A stretch of DNA of 64,000 nt, taken from Adiantum capillus-veneris (taxonomy: Eukaryota > Streptophyta > Polypodiopsida > Polypodiales > Pteridaceae). The stretch's first letter is position 1; each line of letters begins with the position of its first letter. This document shows positions 44,929 through 56,300 of the stretch, piece by piece. The notes below the pieces were generated by a model. The model was not told where the DNA came from. It was given only the letters and a program-made list of their open reading frames with translations, and ran no database searches. The stretch covers positions 149,228,647 through 149,292,646 of the forward strand of contig CM043962.1 of assembly GCA_014529385.2 (NCBI GenBank), written 5' to 3'. Made by a program: the position numbers and the translations under genes.

Positions 44929-45258
44929 TTTGGGTAGGCGACGGACAATAAATTCCCAAGGGGACTACTCTTGTTGGATTTGTGGTGTTTCAAAGGGGTT
45001 TTCCAAATCTGTTGGTGTTCAGCTAGTTCTCTTTCAATGCTCTTCGGTAACATCACTATAGAGGTGTTCCAGTTTGCTTGTTTCCCAATAGTGTTTGGGT
45101 GGGCGACGGCCAGTAAATTCCCAAGGGGACTAATCTTGTTGGATTAGTGGTGTTTCAAAGGGGTTTCCCAAAGCTTTTGGTGTTCTTGTAGTGCTCTTTC
45201 AACGCTCTTGGGTTACATCGCTATAGAGGTATTCCAGTTTTCTTGTTTCCCAATAGTA
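44929..45258 (+). repeat. Tandem duplication, 165 bp unit
   Basis: Units 44929-45093 and 45094-45258 start TTTGGGTAGGCGACGG or TTTGGGTGGGCGACGG and end TTTCCCAATAGT. They lie in the leader just upstream of the gag start. Confidence 0.88.
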
Positions 45259-45322
45259 TTTTGGTGCCCGCCATCGAGGAGTTACTTCAAGTGACCTTCA
45301 GTTTACAGGTTTCATTGACGTG

Positions 45323-45701
45323 ATGGCAGAGTTTTGGAAGTTTGATGGTCATGTAGATGAAGATGCTAATGAATTCATTGTGAAGATGGACTTTGCTTGT
45401 TTCATTCCAAATAAGGAAGATCCAATGGTTATGCTCAAGATTTTGTTCTTTTGCTTGAAAGACGATTCAAGGACATGGTATGATGAGTATGAGTCTTGGT
45501 TGAAATCATCTCAACCTTCACAAAAGTGATGACTTATCATGAGGTCAAGAAGGTTTTTCTTGAGAGTTTTAGGAAGGTAGAGGACCCAAGGGATGCATGA
45601 AACTCCATTGCAGGGTTAATATAGGGTGATACTCAAAGTGTAGATGCCTTTTTGTAGAAATTTAATGATTTATGGAAGAGATGATGTGTTGCTTTGGACA
45701 G
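45323..45701 (+). pseudogene. Gypsy gag N-terminal fragment of element D
   Basis: ATG at 45323: MAEFWKFDGHVDEDANEFIV and DSRTWYDEYESWL, the usual retrotransposon gag pattern (F-G and A/R-xWY). A stop follows at 45527; homology such as VKKVFLESFRKVEDP continues in another frame until element B's LTR cuts it at 45702. Confidence 0.6.
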
Positions 45702-46535
45702 TGTTAGCGGGTCGCCGCGACGGACATCTGCAGCATAGCTCTTTTGTACTAACATAATGTCAATATGCAAGGAAGCAACTCGGGATGGGGCACGGAGACT
45801 TAATGAGAGTTTCAATCTTACCAAAGTGAACTCAAGGGCTACTCGTTCTACGATAAAAGAAAATCAACCACTTCCTAGTCAGACAATCAGTATGAGTCCA
45901 ATCTCACCGCTTAACGTCATCACGCCTTTTCGGTATCCAAACGAATTTGGAATGCCACGAAACTTAAGGAGAGGTATCACAACACTTATGGGCTCAATCC
46001 TACCAAGTTCTGTCACCATCTGACAACGTACATAAATCACAATCCATCACAAAAAATGTACAGAAAATTGAAACAAAATTACTTGGAAAGATCTTCCTTA
46101 AGCATAGAAACACTTATCCATGGTCAAAACATAAAAAAACAACCATTTTAACCCCCAAATCAATACATTTATCTCACAAACAATACATCGCAAACCACAA
46201 CAGAATTGGAAATGATTACACTTAGATTGTAGAGCAAGAGACAAGGAACGCAATGTGCTATTCGAAATAGAATTCTGATTACCAGCTCAGGAGAAAAGAA
46301 GATTACAAGTTGTAGTCACAAGAAGCCTCCACATTGCACGTTTCTTACTTCCTTTAGCTAATGATACTTGTTTTTTCAAAAATAAGGGTTTTGACTTTAA
46401 AAGTTAGGGGGCTTTCCCATGGCAGGGTGTAGACTCAGAGAAATAAAAAGGGTATGGTCTAATCTCATCATGATTACAACTCATCTTAGGCTGAATTACA
46501 TGGTTTTTTTTTTTTGAAAAAATAGAGTGTCCTGC
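45702..46535 (-). repeat. Element B 3' LTR
   Basis: Plus strand TGTTAGCGGGTCGCCGCGAC...GAGTGTCCTGCA. Partner of 63150-63991; it lacks about 20 bp present in the partner near 63865. No clean purine tract abuts it on the minus-strand upstream side; the nearest is AAAAGAAGACAG at about 46577-46588. Confidence 0.9.
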
Positions 46536-46571
46536 ACGTCGTCGTGCAAGCTGTCTCTGAGTGAGTTTACT

Positions 46572-49500
46572 TTACTGTCTTCTTTTGAGCGGTGCAGTGA
46601 GATTTTTGAATTTTTGAGCTCTTGCTTCAATCTCGACTTTGGTTGCTGGCTCTCTGAAGGGATTATTGCTGATTGTACTTTGGTAGGCGATGTGGCAGGC
46701 TGGTAGATCTTTCGTCATTGGATTGAATATAGAAGAGTCCACTTCGAAGAAACCTGTCATGAAAGCTTCTTCAAAGGTCTGCATGTAATGAGAGGACAGA
46801 AACATGACTCTTGAATATAATCCCATGATAACATTTCTGATGGGGATTTTTGTCTCCATATTCCAGCAAATACCCCGTGTACCCTCGACAAAAACTTTCC
46901 ATGGATGCTCTGCTGCTTCAATTTCTCTGAAAGCTATAATGCACGTGATGAGCATTTTGACAATCTTTTCAAACATCTGAAAAGTGAGATCTAGGATCTC
47001 TTTCATCATATTGATTACTCCTTTTAGAGTTTGCACCATGTAATGTTCGGATGGGGGGTTGTTATTAAGCGGTTTTGTGATTACTGGGTAGTTCAACACT
47101 ACCGGTCTTTTGCTTTGCCAACTATAAAATCTGTCCCAGGAACACCCTCTGTTGATGGGACAGTAAGTGTGGTCGAGATCTTGAGATGTTGGGGGGCGTT
47201 CTTGTAATATGTTTCATTAGTTGGTTGCTGATCGAACCATTTTTTCCGCTAGAGTGGTTGATTGTCGAGGATGGCTTGAATCTGGAGGGTTGTAATCGGA
47301 AACTCTTTGTAGTCCCCTCTGCTGTTTGGTTCAAGGTCAAGGAGCATCTTTTACTGCCATAATAGAAATTCTTGCCACATCAATGATAGTGCGATCATCT
47401 CGTGCCCATGATTTTTTGCTACCTCATCTGGAGTGATCATGAGGAGGGCAGCCGATTCCAACACTTTGAGTTCATATTGCATATACGCCTTGTGCGAAGG
47501 GTCCTTTACTTTTGAGATCCAACGTTGAATTTCATCTTTGGCCGACTCCAAGGTGGATGTCATGGCTGGATCTGCAGATTCCTGCGTGCCTTTTCCAAAG
47601 CTCGTAGTGGGCATCTCTGTTTGATGAGTTCAAACGTTGATTGTTCGAATCCTTCTCCCTGCTCAACTTCCCCTGGGTCCTGCTGATAATTTGTTTGATT
47701 GGATTTCAGAGCTGCTACTTCCCCTCTTGCCTCAGCCAGTTGCCTCTTTAAGTTGTCGATTTCCTCATCCTTCGCCTGTTGTAGGGCCCTATGACTTGTC
47801 GTCATGATCTCTCTGTCATATTTCTCTTGTTTTAGGGCCTCTTTTCAACTCTTTGATTTCTTGGCTCAAGGAAGTAGATCATGCAGTCATTTTTGAAGAG
47901 GAGGGTGTCTCTTGTATGGCCAAGAGCTGAGCTAGAGACCTGCTAACCACTGCATACAAGCCTTGTAGCTTCTCATTTTGTTCCTTTTCTCTGGTTAGTT
48001 CCTCCTCGAGGCGTTTCTGTTCGATCTGCAATCTCCTCGTTGAATTGTTGCACTTCTTTGTAATAGTATGTTGCATTCTCTTGCTCTCTCTACAAATCCA
48101 ATTGCACCTGGACTTGTGCGTTCTTTAGTGCTTCAATTTGTTGCTTTAACTACAAGGATCCTGCTGCTGCTCTAGATGCCTCTTTTTTGTTGTCTTCTAA
48201 CTCCAGCTCCTTTAGGTTGTAAAGAGATCTTTGACATTGGAACTGCAGTTTGATCTGCTCTAAATGATCTTCAATGTCAAATGACTTAATTATCTCTGCT
48301 CCTTCTTTTATGGCTGCTTGTGTGCATGGCGATCTTGGCCCATGCTGGTCCTTTCGGCTCTGATCTAATTGCTCATCCACCTTAGCTTGCTTTTCGGCAT
48401 CAAAGGTTGTGGTAGGCTTTGTTTGTGACTCTATTTTTTGATCTGTTTGTTGTTTTGTCTGCTTTCCTTTGACCCCTTGCTCCGATTGTTCTGCACTATC
48501 TCCTTTATCTTTTTTTGACATCTCTAAAAGTGTCTCAACATCCTTGGGAGAACCAAGGTCTTGACCTTGTTGGTCCTGTGTGTCGTGTTGTTCCTCTCCT
48601 TGTGAGTGACTTTCCTCTTTTTTACTCTTATCAAATTCGTCAGATGATTCTAGATCATCAACATGTGGCTTCTTTGATTCTCCTTGCTGCCTTTGCTCCA
48701 TCTTTCACTTGAGCTCATTGTAAATGCGTTGCCGCATGGTGCTGGCAATTTTCCGTTTTTCTTCAGCTTCCTTCCTCTTCTGTTGCTCGATCCTTTCCAA
48801 ATCCTCTGGTTGCCTGCGTAGCAGTGGAGCATTCTCGACTTCATCGTCTTCTTTCTCATCAACCGCTTCTGTTTCTTTGATGCTTCTGCCAATGTGCAAC
48901 CTTTTTCTTCAACCGGGTCCAGTGTGTATGGGCTATCCTGCTCATCCTCCAAAGATTGGTACTCAGAAGGAGTATCTCTTGGGTGGGACCCCTCTTCCTG
49001 GCTACTCCGAGCATCTGACTTGGTTTTCTCATTGTCAAAATCCCTTAGAGGTGCACTTTGCCTTGTCTGTTTGACTTCTGGGTTCGGCCTTGTAGAAGGT
49101 CCTGCCCCACTGGTCTTACAGCTCTTTTGGATCCGTGGATTAGATCTATCTACGCTTCGGCAGGTGGTAGATTGTCGATCATTTCCAGTGCTTGATAGGC
49201 TATCTGTGTGAGCATTGGTCCCCCGTTCATGTGATCTTTACTTCTTTGAACGCCCTTCAGGTTTTCTTCCACAATTGTGTGAAGAAGATAGTTGCAAAAG
49301 TCGTAATTGACCACCCTGCCTTCAGCCAAGCCCATCGCCATTACCACTGCCATATGCAACAAAGGTACGGTATATCTAGGTGGCTTCTGCACCTTGAAAT
49401 GTTGTGATATAAGACGCAACGACAGTTCCATTTCTAAGTAGATCATGTCTTGATATGTTAGCTTGTGGCCTCGTTGCTTCAAAAAGGCTTTATCATTGTC

Positions 49501-49937
49501 TATTGCCTTCATTTTTTGTAATAGATTGTGCATCCCCTGAGGTAGGTGGAGGGCTTCATTGATAATTTCCGTTATAATTTTTACCTTAACTATTGCCCCA
49601 TCCTTGTCTGTTAGAGTTGCTTCCCCATTGTATTGAATTGAACTTATGAGCTCGTGAGCTCGTCTGAAGTCTGTTTCCCAAGGAGGCAGTAAGTTGTCGA
49701 GCTGTAGGCACTTGACCCTGCTTGCACTTTTGGTTTCTGGTGCAAAGTCCACATTTCCTGTGGAAAGATGGCGATCTTTACAATTTCTCCATCTACTGCT
49801 TGAAACCTTCCGATGAAGATGTTTGTTGGAATTGCTTCAAGTACTTGTTTGATGAGGTGAGCTTTCTCATTTGATGAGATATCAGTTATCTCATAGGGTG
49901 CCACATTACACTCCCTCTGTGCTTTCCTTTGAGGCAT
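46572..49937 (-). pseudogene. Accessory ORF (aORF) of element B, broken
   Basis: Read on the minus strand in several frames. The start frame (49937-49644) has MPQRKAQRECN and FIGRFQAVDG. The N-terminal domain (49752-49150) has DFRRAHELISS, NEALHLPQGM, PRYTVPLLHM and TQIAYQALEM. The central part (about 48950-47560) is rich in Gln/Lys/Glu, with heptad-like coiled-coil segments spread over three frames. The C-terminal domain (47099-46572) has LNYPVITKPL, YMVQTLKG and HPWKVFVEGTRGICW. Domain order and motifs match element A's aORF, so this is an inherited part of the family. No membrane segment is visible. Function unknown; structural or RNA-binding roles are possible. Confidence 0.7.
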
Positions 49938-52133
49938 CCTGTTGCCATTTTTTGCAAGTGAAATCAGGTTTTAGCCATCGATCAAAATTGGCGAAAAGTG
50001 TAAACTTGACCATAAAATGAAACAATGAGCTTAACTTTGTCAAAACTACTCCAAATTTGACCAAATTTCACCAGTGCACCTAGGAATACTATAGGCACAA
50101 GATTGTAATGCAACAGATGGAATTTGGCAAAAAGGAACATGGATCGTGATCCATGTTGGGAAGCATTTGAAAATTCTAACTTTGGAAAGTTGCTCTTGGG
50201 CATAAGGGGATGCTACTGAGCAATTTTCTCTGGATTTAGGACTGAAGGTACATGGATCGCGATCCATGTTGGGCAATATTTTGGAAATCTGATGATATTA
50301 TCTGGTAGGGTTCATCTTGATTATGACTTGGTCCAAAAATTTTGGGATTTGGATCAATGGTTTGACACTTGGGCTGAATTTTGGAAATCATGTACAGACT
50401 TAGAGATTTTGGCTTTTGAAGTGGATTTTGGGATTCAAATGGATTCAAACTCCATGGCTTGGCTTTCTTGATCATATTGAATTAGATGGCATGGGTTTTA
50501 CTTATATTGGCCAAAAAGGTACATGGATCGCGATCTATGTTGGGAAGAATTTTGATACAGTTCTTGTGCACATTTGTACCTATAGGTTTTCCTAGTACAC
50601 TGGTGAGATTTTTTCAACTTTGGCCCATTTTTTAGTTTATGGCCATATATTTTTTCCGTTTTGACCAAATCTATTTCTGGCAACCACTTTCAAAGTCATG
50701 TTTTGCCTGAGATCTCTCCTTGCTTTGATTTCTGATGATTTAAGTCTGTAGTTCATAGCTTTGCTTAGTTCCTTGGCAATTTCCCTAGACATTGAATTCT
50801 TTTGAGAAGACAAACTGAATCCTGCAAGTTCACCATTTTGCAAGTAAACTTTTGCTTGGTTTTGATCCCATCTCCATTCTTACGTTACATTTGCTTGTTG
50901 ATAGGCTTCGAGGAGAGTGTCAAGTTTCCCAAATTACTTTAGCAGTAATTTTGACCAAAAGACCATTTACAAACTGCAAATAGCAATCTAGGTGGGTTTG
51001 ATGATCTTTAGAGCACTTTTTGTGATCATTTTGCAACACCAGTACTATTTGTACATTGTCCAGCTAGTGAGCCACTTTTATCCTGATTTTGGCAAAAAGA
51101 AACATGGATCGCGATCCATGTTCGGATACTTTTTGAAAAACCAGTAATAGGGGTCTTTTCATGACCCTCTATTGTTGCTCCTGTAGAAGTTTCCATGATT
51201 TTAGGGTTTGGGAAACATGGATCGTGATCCATGTTCCAACATTTTTTTCTACTGTTTTTAGCTTGGCTGATTTTGTCAGTTAGTTGGTGTCTACTGATGA
51301 ACTTTTTCTTGTTTTTGATGGGTTTTGGACTTCCTCATTGGCCCTGCTAGTTTGCCAATTTTGTGACCTAGTACTGCTTCAATTTGTTGTTTTGGTACTG
51401 TTGATGCAGTATGGGTCACACACACATGCTCTTGCAAGGTTAATGATCATACCTGTCAAATCTGGTGTAGTGAGATCCACGAGGTGGTCGCAGCAGGCAG
51501 AAGCAACTCCAAAAACTCTATGCTCCTGTGGCTCTCTCTTTCTGAATGCAAATGAGCTTCTGTTGCCCCTTTTGACTATATGATCCCAGTCTACCCGGAA
51601 TGCCCCATTTATACTTACCTTCATTGCTTGTATCTTGTTGTTCATATCACCTGCGGTTCAAACCGTTCGTCATTCTGACACTCGGTTTACAAATGGTGTT
51701 CGATCTGCAGTTTTGATCCTTCAGAAGTTGGCTCAAAATTAATCCTGTGTTGAATTTTCCCATATTTGCCATGTTTGAAGTCCTCACCTTGAAGTTTTGG
51801 TGTTTGCTTTCAAAAGTTGATTCTGACTTTCCTCGCTCGACTTATCAATTTTTTGTTGATTATCTGTCATTTTTTTCTTTTTTGTAAAAGAAAATTATTT
51901 ATAATTATTATTAGTCGGCCAAAAATTAGCCAAAATTAGTGTTGCCTCCCTTATATACATACTCTTATTCTGGTATTAGATGGTGATGGTATGGCTCCTG
52001 ATTATGCCAACTAAGAGTCTGTAAGGCTCTGAAAAACTTGTGTTTTTTACAGAAAAGGAAAGGAAAGGAAACGAAAAGAAAAGAAAAGAAGTAAGATGAT
52101 AATAATGGTATATAAAAATGATAATCCAGCCAC
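49938..52133. other. Element B intercistronic region (non-coding)
   Basis: 2.2 kb between the pol tail and aORF, equal in length to the repaired interval in A. It carries five palindromes (50136-51234) and an AAGGAAAGG/AAAAGAA purine-rich stretch at about 52052-52092. The frame at 51379-51645 shows no known domain and is probably chance. Confidence 0.65.
50136..51235. repeat. Palindrome cluster 1 (five copies)
   Basis: Copies of ACATGGATCGCGATCCATGT at 50137-50156 (CGTG core), 50250-50269, 50521-50540 (one arm change), 51102-51121 and 51215-51234 (CGTG core). Several are preceded by CAAAAAGG and followed by TTGGGAAG, so the repeated unit is about 40-45 bp with a palindromic centre. It lies upstream of the aORF. 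Confidence 0.93.
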
Positions 52134-52149
52134 ATTTCCCCCCTTCCTA
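52134..52149 (-). promoter_or_regulatory. Internal polypurine-tract-like site of element B
   Basis: The minus strand reads TAGGAAGGGGGGAAAT followed by GTGGCTGG; B's LTR itself begins TGTGG. A minus-strand TTTTTATATACC lies about 15 bp further on. This site is a cleaner purine tract than anything next to the real 3' LTR. Confidence 0.55.
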
Positions 52150-52300
52150 GAGTGAGTCGTCCACGACGAACATGTGTCAGAGTGCGTGGGAATAAAGCGC
52201 GTGTCTATGCATAGCCGTATAGTGTGGCTCTATGATGCTAATGGAGGATATGCATGGAAAAACAAAATGCTGTGCAAGAGATAGGTACTAAACAATATGT

Positions 52301-53700
52301 TCAGTGGCTGTTGGTGGCGAGGTTCCTTGGAAGCTGCATGGTCCGAACAATAGTAATTGTAGAAGGCGCGCTCTGTGTTTGACTGTGACCTGCAAAAGTT
52401 TTGATGCTACCGGCGGGGTTGGTTTTTGGCATTTTTGGGTTGCCATCGAAATTGCTTAGGTATGGATCCGCTAGAAGAGGCATCATGAAGGCGAGGTTGT
52501 TTTGGTTGCCATACCCATTTGAGTGTGGTTGGATGTCGAGAGAGTGGTCCATTGGGTTAGGCTGTTTGAAAACAGCGGTGGGCAAATTGTGGTGGTTTAA
52601 TTTTTGTGTGGGCAATGTAGGTTTACGTGTATTGGTTTTCCGTTTAGGTATCCACAATTGCCTAGGCTTGGTTTCCATGATTGATTTCTTAACCCATATT
52701 TTCGTGACCATGGTGGTGGATGATCGTTGAGCTGCTGTGTGTGGCGATGGTAGAGGTTCCCATTCATGGTCCGTCTGTACGAATGGCGTGGCTAAAGATT
52801 GGCCCTTGTTTTTTATGAGTAAAGTGTTGTCTTGCCAGTTTGGTGTGGCTTGATAAGTGCGCATCCACGGCACTCCCAGAATAACTACTTCGTTAAGATG
52901 TTGATCTTCAACCACATGAAATTGATGTGGATAAACTGCCCTATCAATGTTGATTGGAAAATTTATGTGGCCTAGACTCTCCATAGTACCTTTGTTTGTG
53001 ACCTTGAACCCCATAGTGTTGGGCATTAGAGGTTCCTGTGTGATTTTTCTGGAAGAGGAGTAGTTAACCATATTAGCTCTGGCCCTGTGTCCACTAACGC
53101 TCTTTCGGTGGTGACGTTGGCAAGTTGTAACTGAATGCGTCGATCCATTCCTCCTAACCATGTAGCCGCCATTTGTATGGATGCTATCAAAGCATTCTTA
53201 ATAGCCACGTCCTGTTGTTCTTTCCTTTGGAAGTTTGCTTGTTCCTTGTGTTTTGATATTCTGAGTTTGGCTTCTTGCTGTGCATGTTCCCGAATGTCAT
53301 GTGCTTGATGTCTGCGCTGAGCTGCTGCATGGAGTGTTGCGAGTTCTTTTGGTGTCAGTGAAAGAAGATATTTCTTTAACCTGCAACCACTCGTCCAATT
53401 AGGCATCTCCTCTCCTGCGAATGTTGCAAGTTTGAAGGCACCACTTTGCGATATATCATGGATCACAAAAGGCCCCATTCCTCGCTTTTTGAGTTTTTTG
53501 GAGTGTTGTTTTAGGGTATATATGAGAATGTAATCCCCTTTTTGGAAATCCTTACCAATCATGTGTTGATCATGGAAAGTTTTCATTTGCTTTTTCTGAG
53601 CATATATCCCAGCTATCGCTTTAAGTCTAGTTTCATCTAATTGTTCTAGGGTGTCTAGTCTCTCCGATAGCTCATGGCCCGTCCATCCTAATTGTGTTGC
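52301..53700 (-). pseudogene. Element B post-integrase module: second retropepsin and WVPK-like tail
   Basis: The frame at 53874-53026 covers the integrase C-terminus (SERLDTLEQLDETRLKAIAG, FQKGDYILIYTLKQHSKKLK), a Gln/Lys-rich coiled-coil-like linker (residues about 195-240), then RIQLQLANVTTERALVDTGP with DTG at 53083-53091. A frame change leads to the frame at 53161-52301 with VILGVPWMRTYQATPNW, the retropepsin C-half, and TKIWVKK and RQLWIPK repeats, ending in an Asn/Pro-rich tail. Order is identical to A and parallel to C. Confidence 0.78.
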
Positions 53701-54975
53701 CACTCTAAGGGATTTGATTAGGAATTCCAATGGTAGTATCGCATTAATCCCGAATACCAGGTTAAAGGGAGTCGTTCCAATGGAAGTTTTAAAAGCTATG
53801 CGGTAAGCCCATAAGGCGGTGTGTAACTTTTGATCCCAATCATTCCTTGATTCACTTACTATCTTAGTGAGCACTGTGCATAGGATTTTTTTGGTACTCT
53901 CTGCCTATCCATTGGCTTGCGGATGATAGGGTGCTGACTTGTGATGGACCACCATGAATTTGTCAAGGAGGCTCTCAATGACGTCGTTCACAAAGTGTGT
54001 TCCTCTATCGCTCACTATTTTGATTGGTAGTCCATACCGCGTAAAGACGTTTTCAAAAAGGAACTAAGCTGTAGTCCTTGCATCATTTTTTTGGGTTGCT
54101 TTTACTTCCGCCCATTTTGTCATGTAGTCTATTGCTACGATGATGTATTGTGCGTGTGTCCTATATCCTATAGGGATGATGGGACCAATGAAGTCAATGC
54201 TCCATTTGGCAAAAGCACATACACCAATCATTGGCCTCAGTGGCATTTCATCTCTCCTTTGGGGTGGTTTTGTGCATTGACATTCATCACATTGTTTGAC
54301 ATATGTCGCTGCATCCATGAGCAGGGTAGGCCACCATATGCCTAAGTGTAGCACGAGCTTTGCCATTTTATCAGCAGAGAAGTGTCCCCCGGGTTGTCCT
54401 GAGTGTGCTTGATCTAGGATTACGTAATATTCGCTTTTTGTAGCACACAGCCGTAATCGTTTGTCCTTTCCACGCCTATACAGTTGGTTGGCAATGAGAA
54501 AATAGTGTTTGGCCTCTTCTTCGACAATTTTCATTCTTGCTTTGCCCCATTCCATTAGAAAGGTTTTGTTTTTTAAGTACTCAACTATGTGAGCACTCCA
54601 TTTAGGTGCTTGTATTACACGAAACATGGTGGCATGTTCCACTGGGGGCTGTATTATACAACTATCACAGGATTTTACATATTTAAGGACACTGTATTCC
54701 ATGTTTGGCCAGTAGATGCCCATTCTTTGTAATCGCTGGCCTGTCTGTGTTTCACCAGTGTGAAATCTAGTATTTTGTATATGAGCTTGTTTGAGGTAGT
54801 AGGTGGTATCTTCAGGCTGTACACATAGTCTGAGCATCCCATCCTTAGCGTGTTTGTACAGCCATCCTGCTAAAAGTTGGAGATTCCGTGTTTGATGGAT
54901 AATTGATGGTTGTCTTTCTATCTGCAATGAGCTGATTATGAGTAGAGGAATGACCTCTTTGGTCCATCTCGGCAC
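53701..54975 (-). pseudogene. Element B integrase with two tandem zinc-binding domains
   Basis: The frame at 55434-54064 contains two HHCC units. Unit 1 (residues 154-262) starts VPRW and has H218, H225, C256 and C259 with IYWP. Unit 2 (276-391) starts APKW and has H344, H351, C382 and C385 with IWWP. They are about 126 residues apart and keep all eight ligands. The catalytic core starts WSIDFIGP (D414); after a frame break, VSDRGTHF supplies the second Asp. The QANGQAEST motif is split by a TAG (53905-53907). The core continues in the 53874 frame (WDQKLHTALWAYR). Duplicated N-terminal domains are unusual for a retroelement integrase. Confidence 0.87.
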
Positions 54976-56300
54976 CATTTCTATGTTAAACAGATATGAA
55001 TCAGGAAGGTCATCGTCAACACCCTCAGGTGCTTCCCCATGAAATAGTCGTGAAAGATGATCTGATCTTTGGTGTGTGGTCCCCTTTTTTACGACCACCG
55101 TGAAGTCAAACTCATGCAACAGTATAAACCAACGAATAATCCTTCCAGTGTTGCAAGGTTTGTTTATGAGGTACAACAGTGTTTGATGATCCACGAAGAA
55201 GACAAACTTGTTTGCTAGAAGGTAGTGTCTAAATTTCTTGACAGCATAGATCATTCCCAGACCTTCTCTTTCCGTAGTGGTATAATTTCTCTCTGCGTTG
55301 TTTAGTTGCCGACTAGAGTAGAAAATGGGAAAATCCATTTTCTTCTCTCCTGGCTGAGCTAATATGCACCCGATAGCATAGGCTGATGCATCCACATGGA
55401 CATGAAAGATTTTGCTCCAGTCAGGGGCTTGCAAAATTGGAGCTCAAATTAAATGTTGCTTTAATTTTTGGAAAGCCTGCTCACATTCCTCCGTCCATTC
55501 GAACTTAGTTATGAGGGCGTTGAATGGCTTAGCTATTACAACATACATATATATGAAACACCTGTAGTATCCGCAATGCCCCATAAATGCTTTCACTTCT
55601 TTTATCTTCGTTGGTCTTGATAGTGCAACAATTGTCTGCACCTTTTCTTGATCAGTTGAAATGCCGTTTTTGGACACAATGTGGCCCAAAATTCTACCAT
55701 GTCTTACCATGAAGACACATTTTTTTGGGTTAAGCAAATACGATACATTTTGCATCTTTCAAAGACTTTTCCCAGATGAGTGATGTGTTCACTTTGTCAA
55801 TGGGAATGAACACAAAGATTATCCATGTAGATATCCAAAAATTGTCTGAGACATTCTTTGAATGCATGGGTTATTAGTCTTTGAAATGTGGCCGGGGCAT
55901 TGGTCAAGCCGAAAGGCATTACCCTATATGCAAATATACCCCACTCTGTCGCAAAAGCCGTCTTATGCTGATCTTCTGCTTTAATCGTCAACTGGTTGTA
56001 TCCTGAGAACCCATCCAAGAAACTATAGGCCTCTTTCCCTGCTACCCTCTCAATAACATGATCGGTTATATGGGAGTAGATAGTTATCCCTGATGGTGGC
56101 ATGATCGGTTATTCCGGTGGCTATATTTACTTGTTTGAGGTTTACACAGACACACAGTTTGCCATTCTTTTTGGGTACCACCACAATTAGAAACACCCAC
56201 TCAATGTGCTCAATCTCGTAGATAAACTCAGCGTCCTTCAAATTTTCTATTTCCTCCTTGATTTTCTTTGCAAAAGTTTCATTGTACGTGTAAGGACATT
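54976..56300 (-). pseudogene. Element B reverse transcriptase and RNase H
   Basis: RT pieces: EFIYEIEHIEWVFLIVVVPK (56241 frame), AYSFLDGFSGYNQL with catalytic Asp, VMPFGLTNAPATFQRL and IYMDN (56102 frame; the second Asp of YxDD is Asn, codon 55818-55820), then ILGHIVSKNGIST and GYYRCFIYM (55755 frame). RNase H (55434 frame, residues 1-153): HVDASAYAIGCIL, TEREGLGMIYAVKKFRHYLL, FVDHQTLLYL. Frameshifts are near 55440, 55780 and 56070, with a duplicated ATGATCGGTTAT word near 56058 and 56100. Confidence 0.88.

Larger units (their letters stand above)
44119..45322 (+). other. LTR/leader remnant of another gypsy element (D)
   Basis: Non-coding sequence ahead of a gag start: TGACACCCCG near 44129, a TATA-like TATATAAAT at 44327-44335, then two tandem duplications. 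The layout suggests an LTR plus leader of an element whose gag begins at 45323, but no second LTR or clear primer site is seen. Confidence 0.4.

Noticed and set aside
51379-51645. Frame in B's intercistronic region as a gene
   Set aside because: No homologue in A's equivalent interval, no domain, and surrounding sequence is non-coding.
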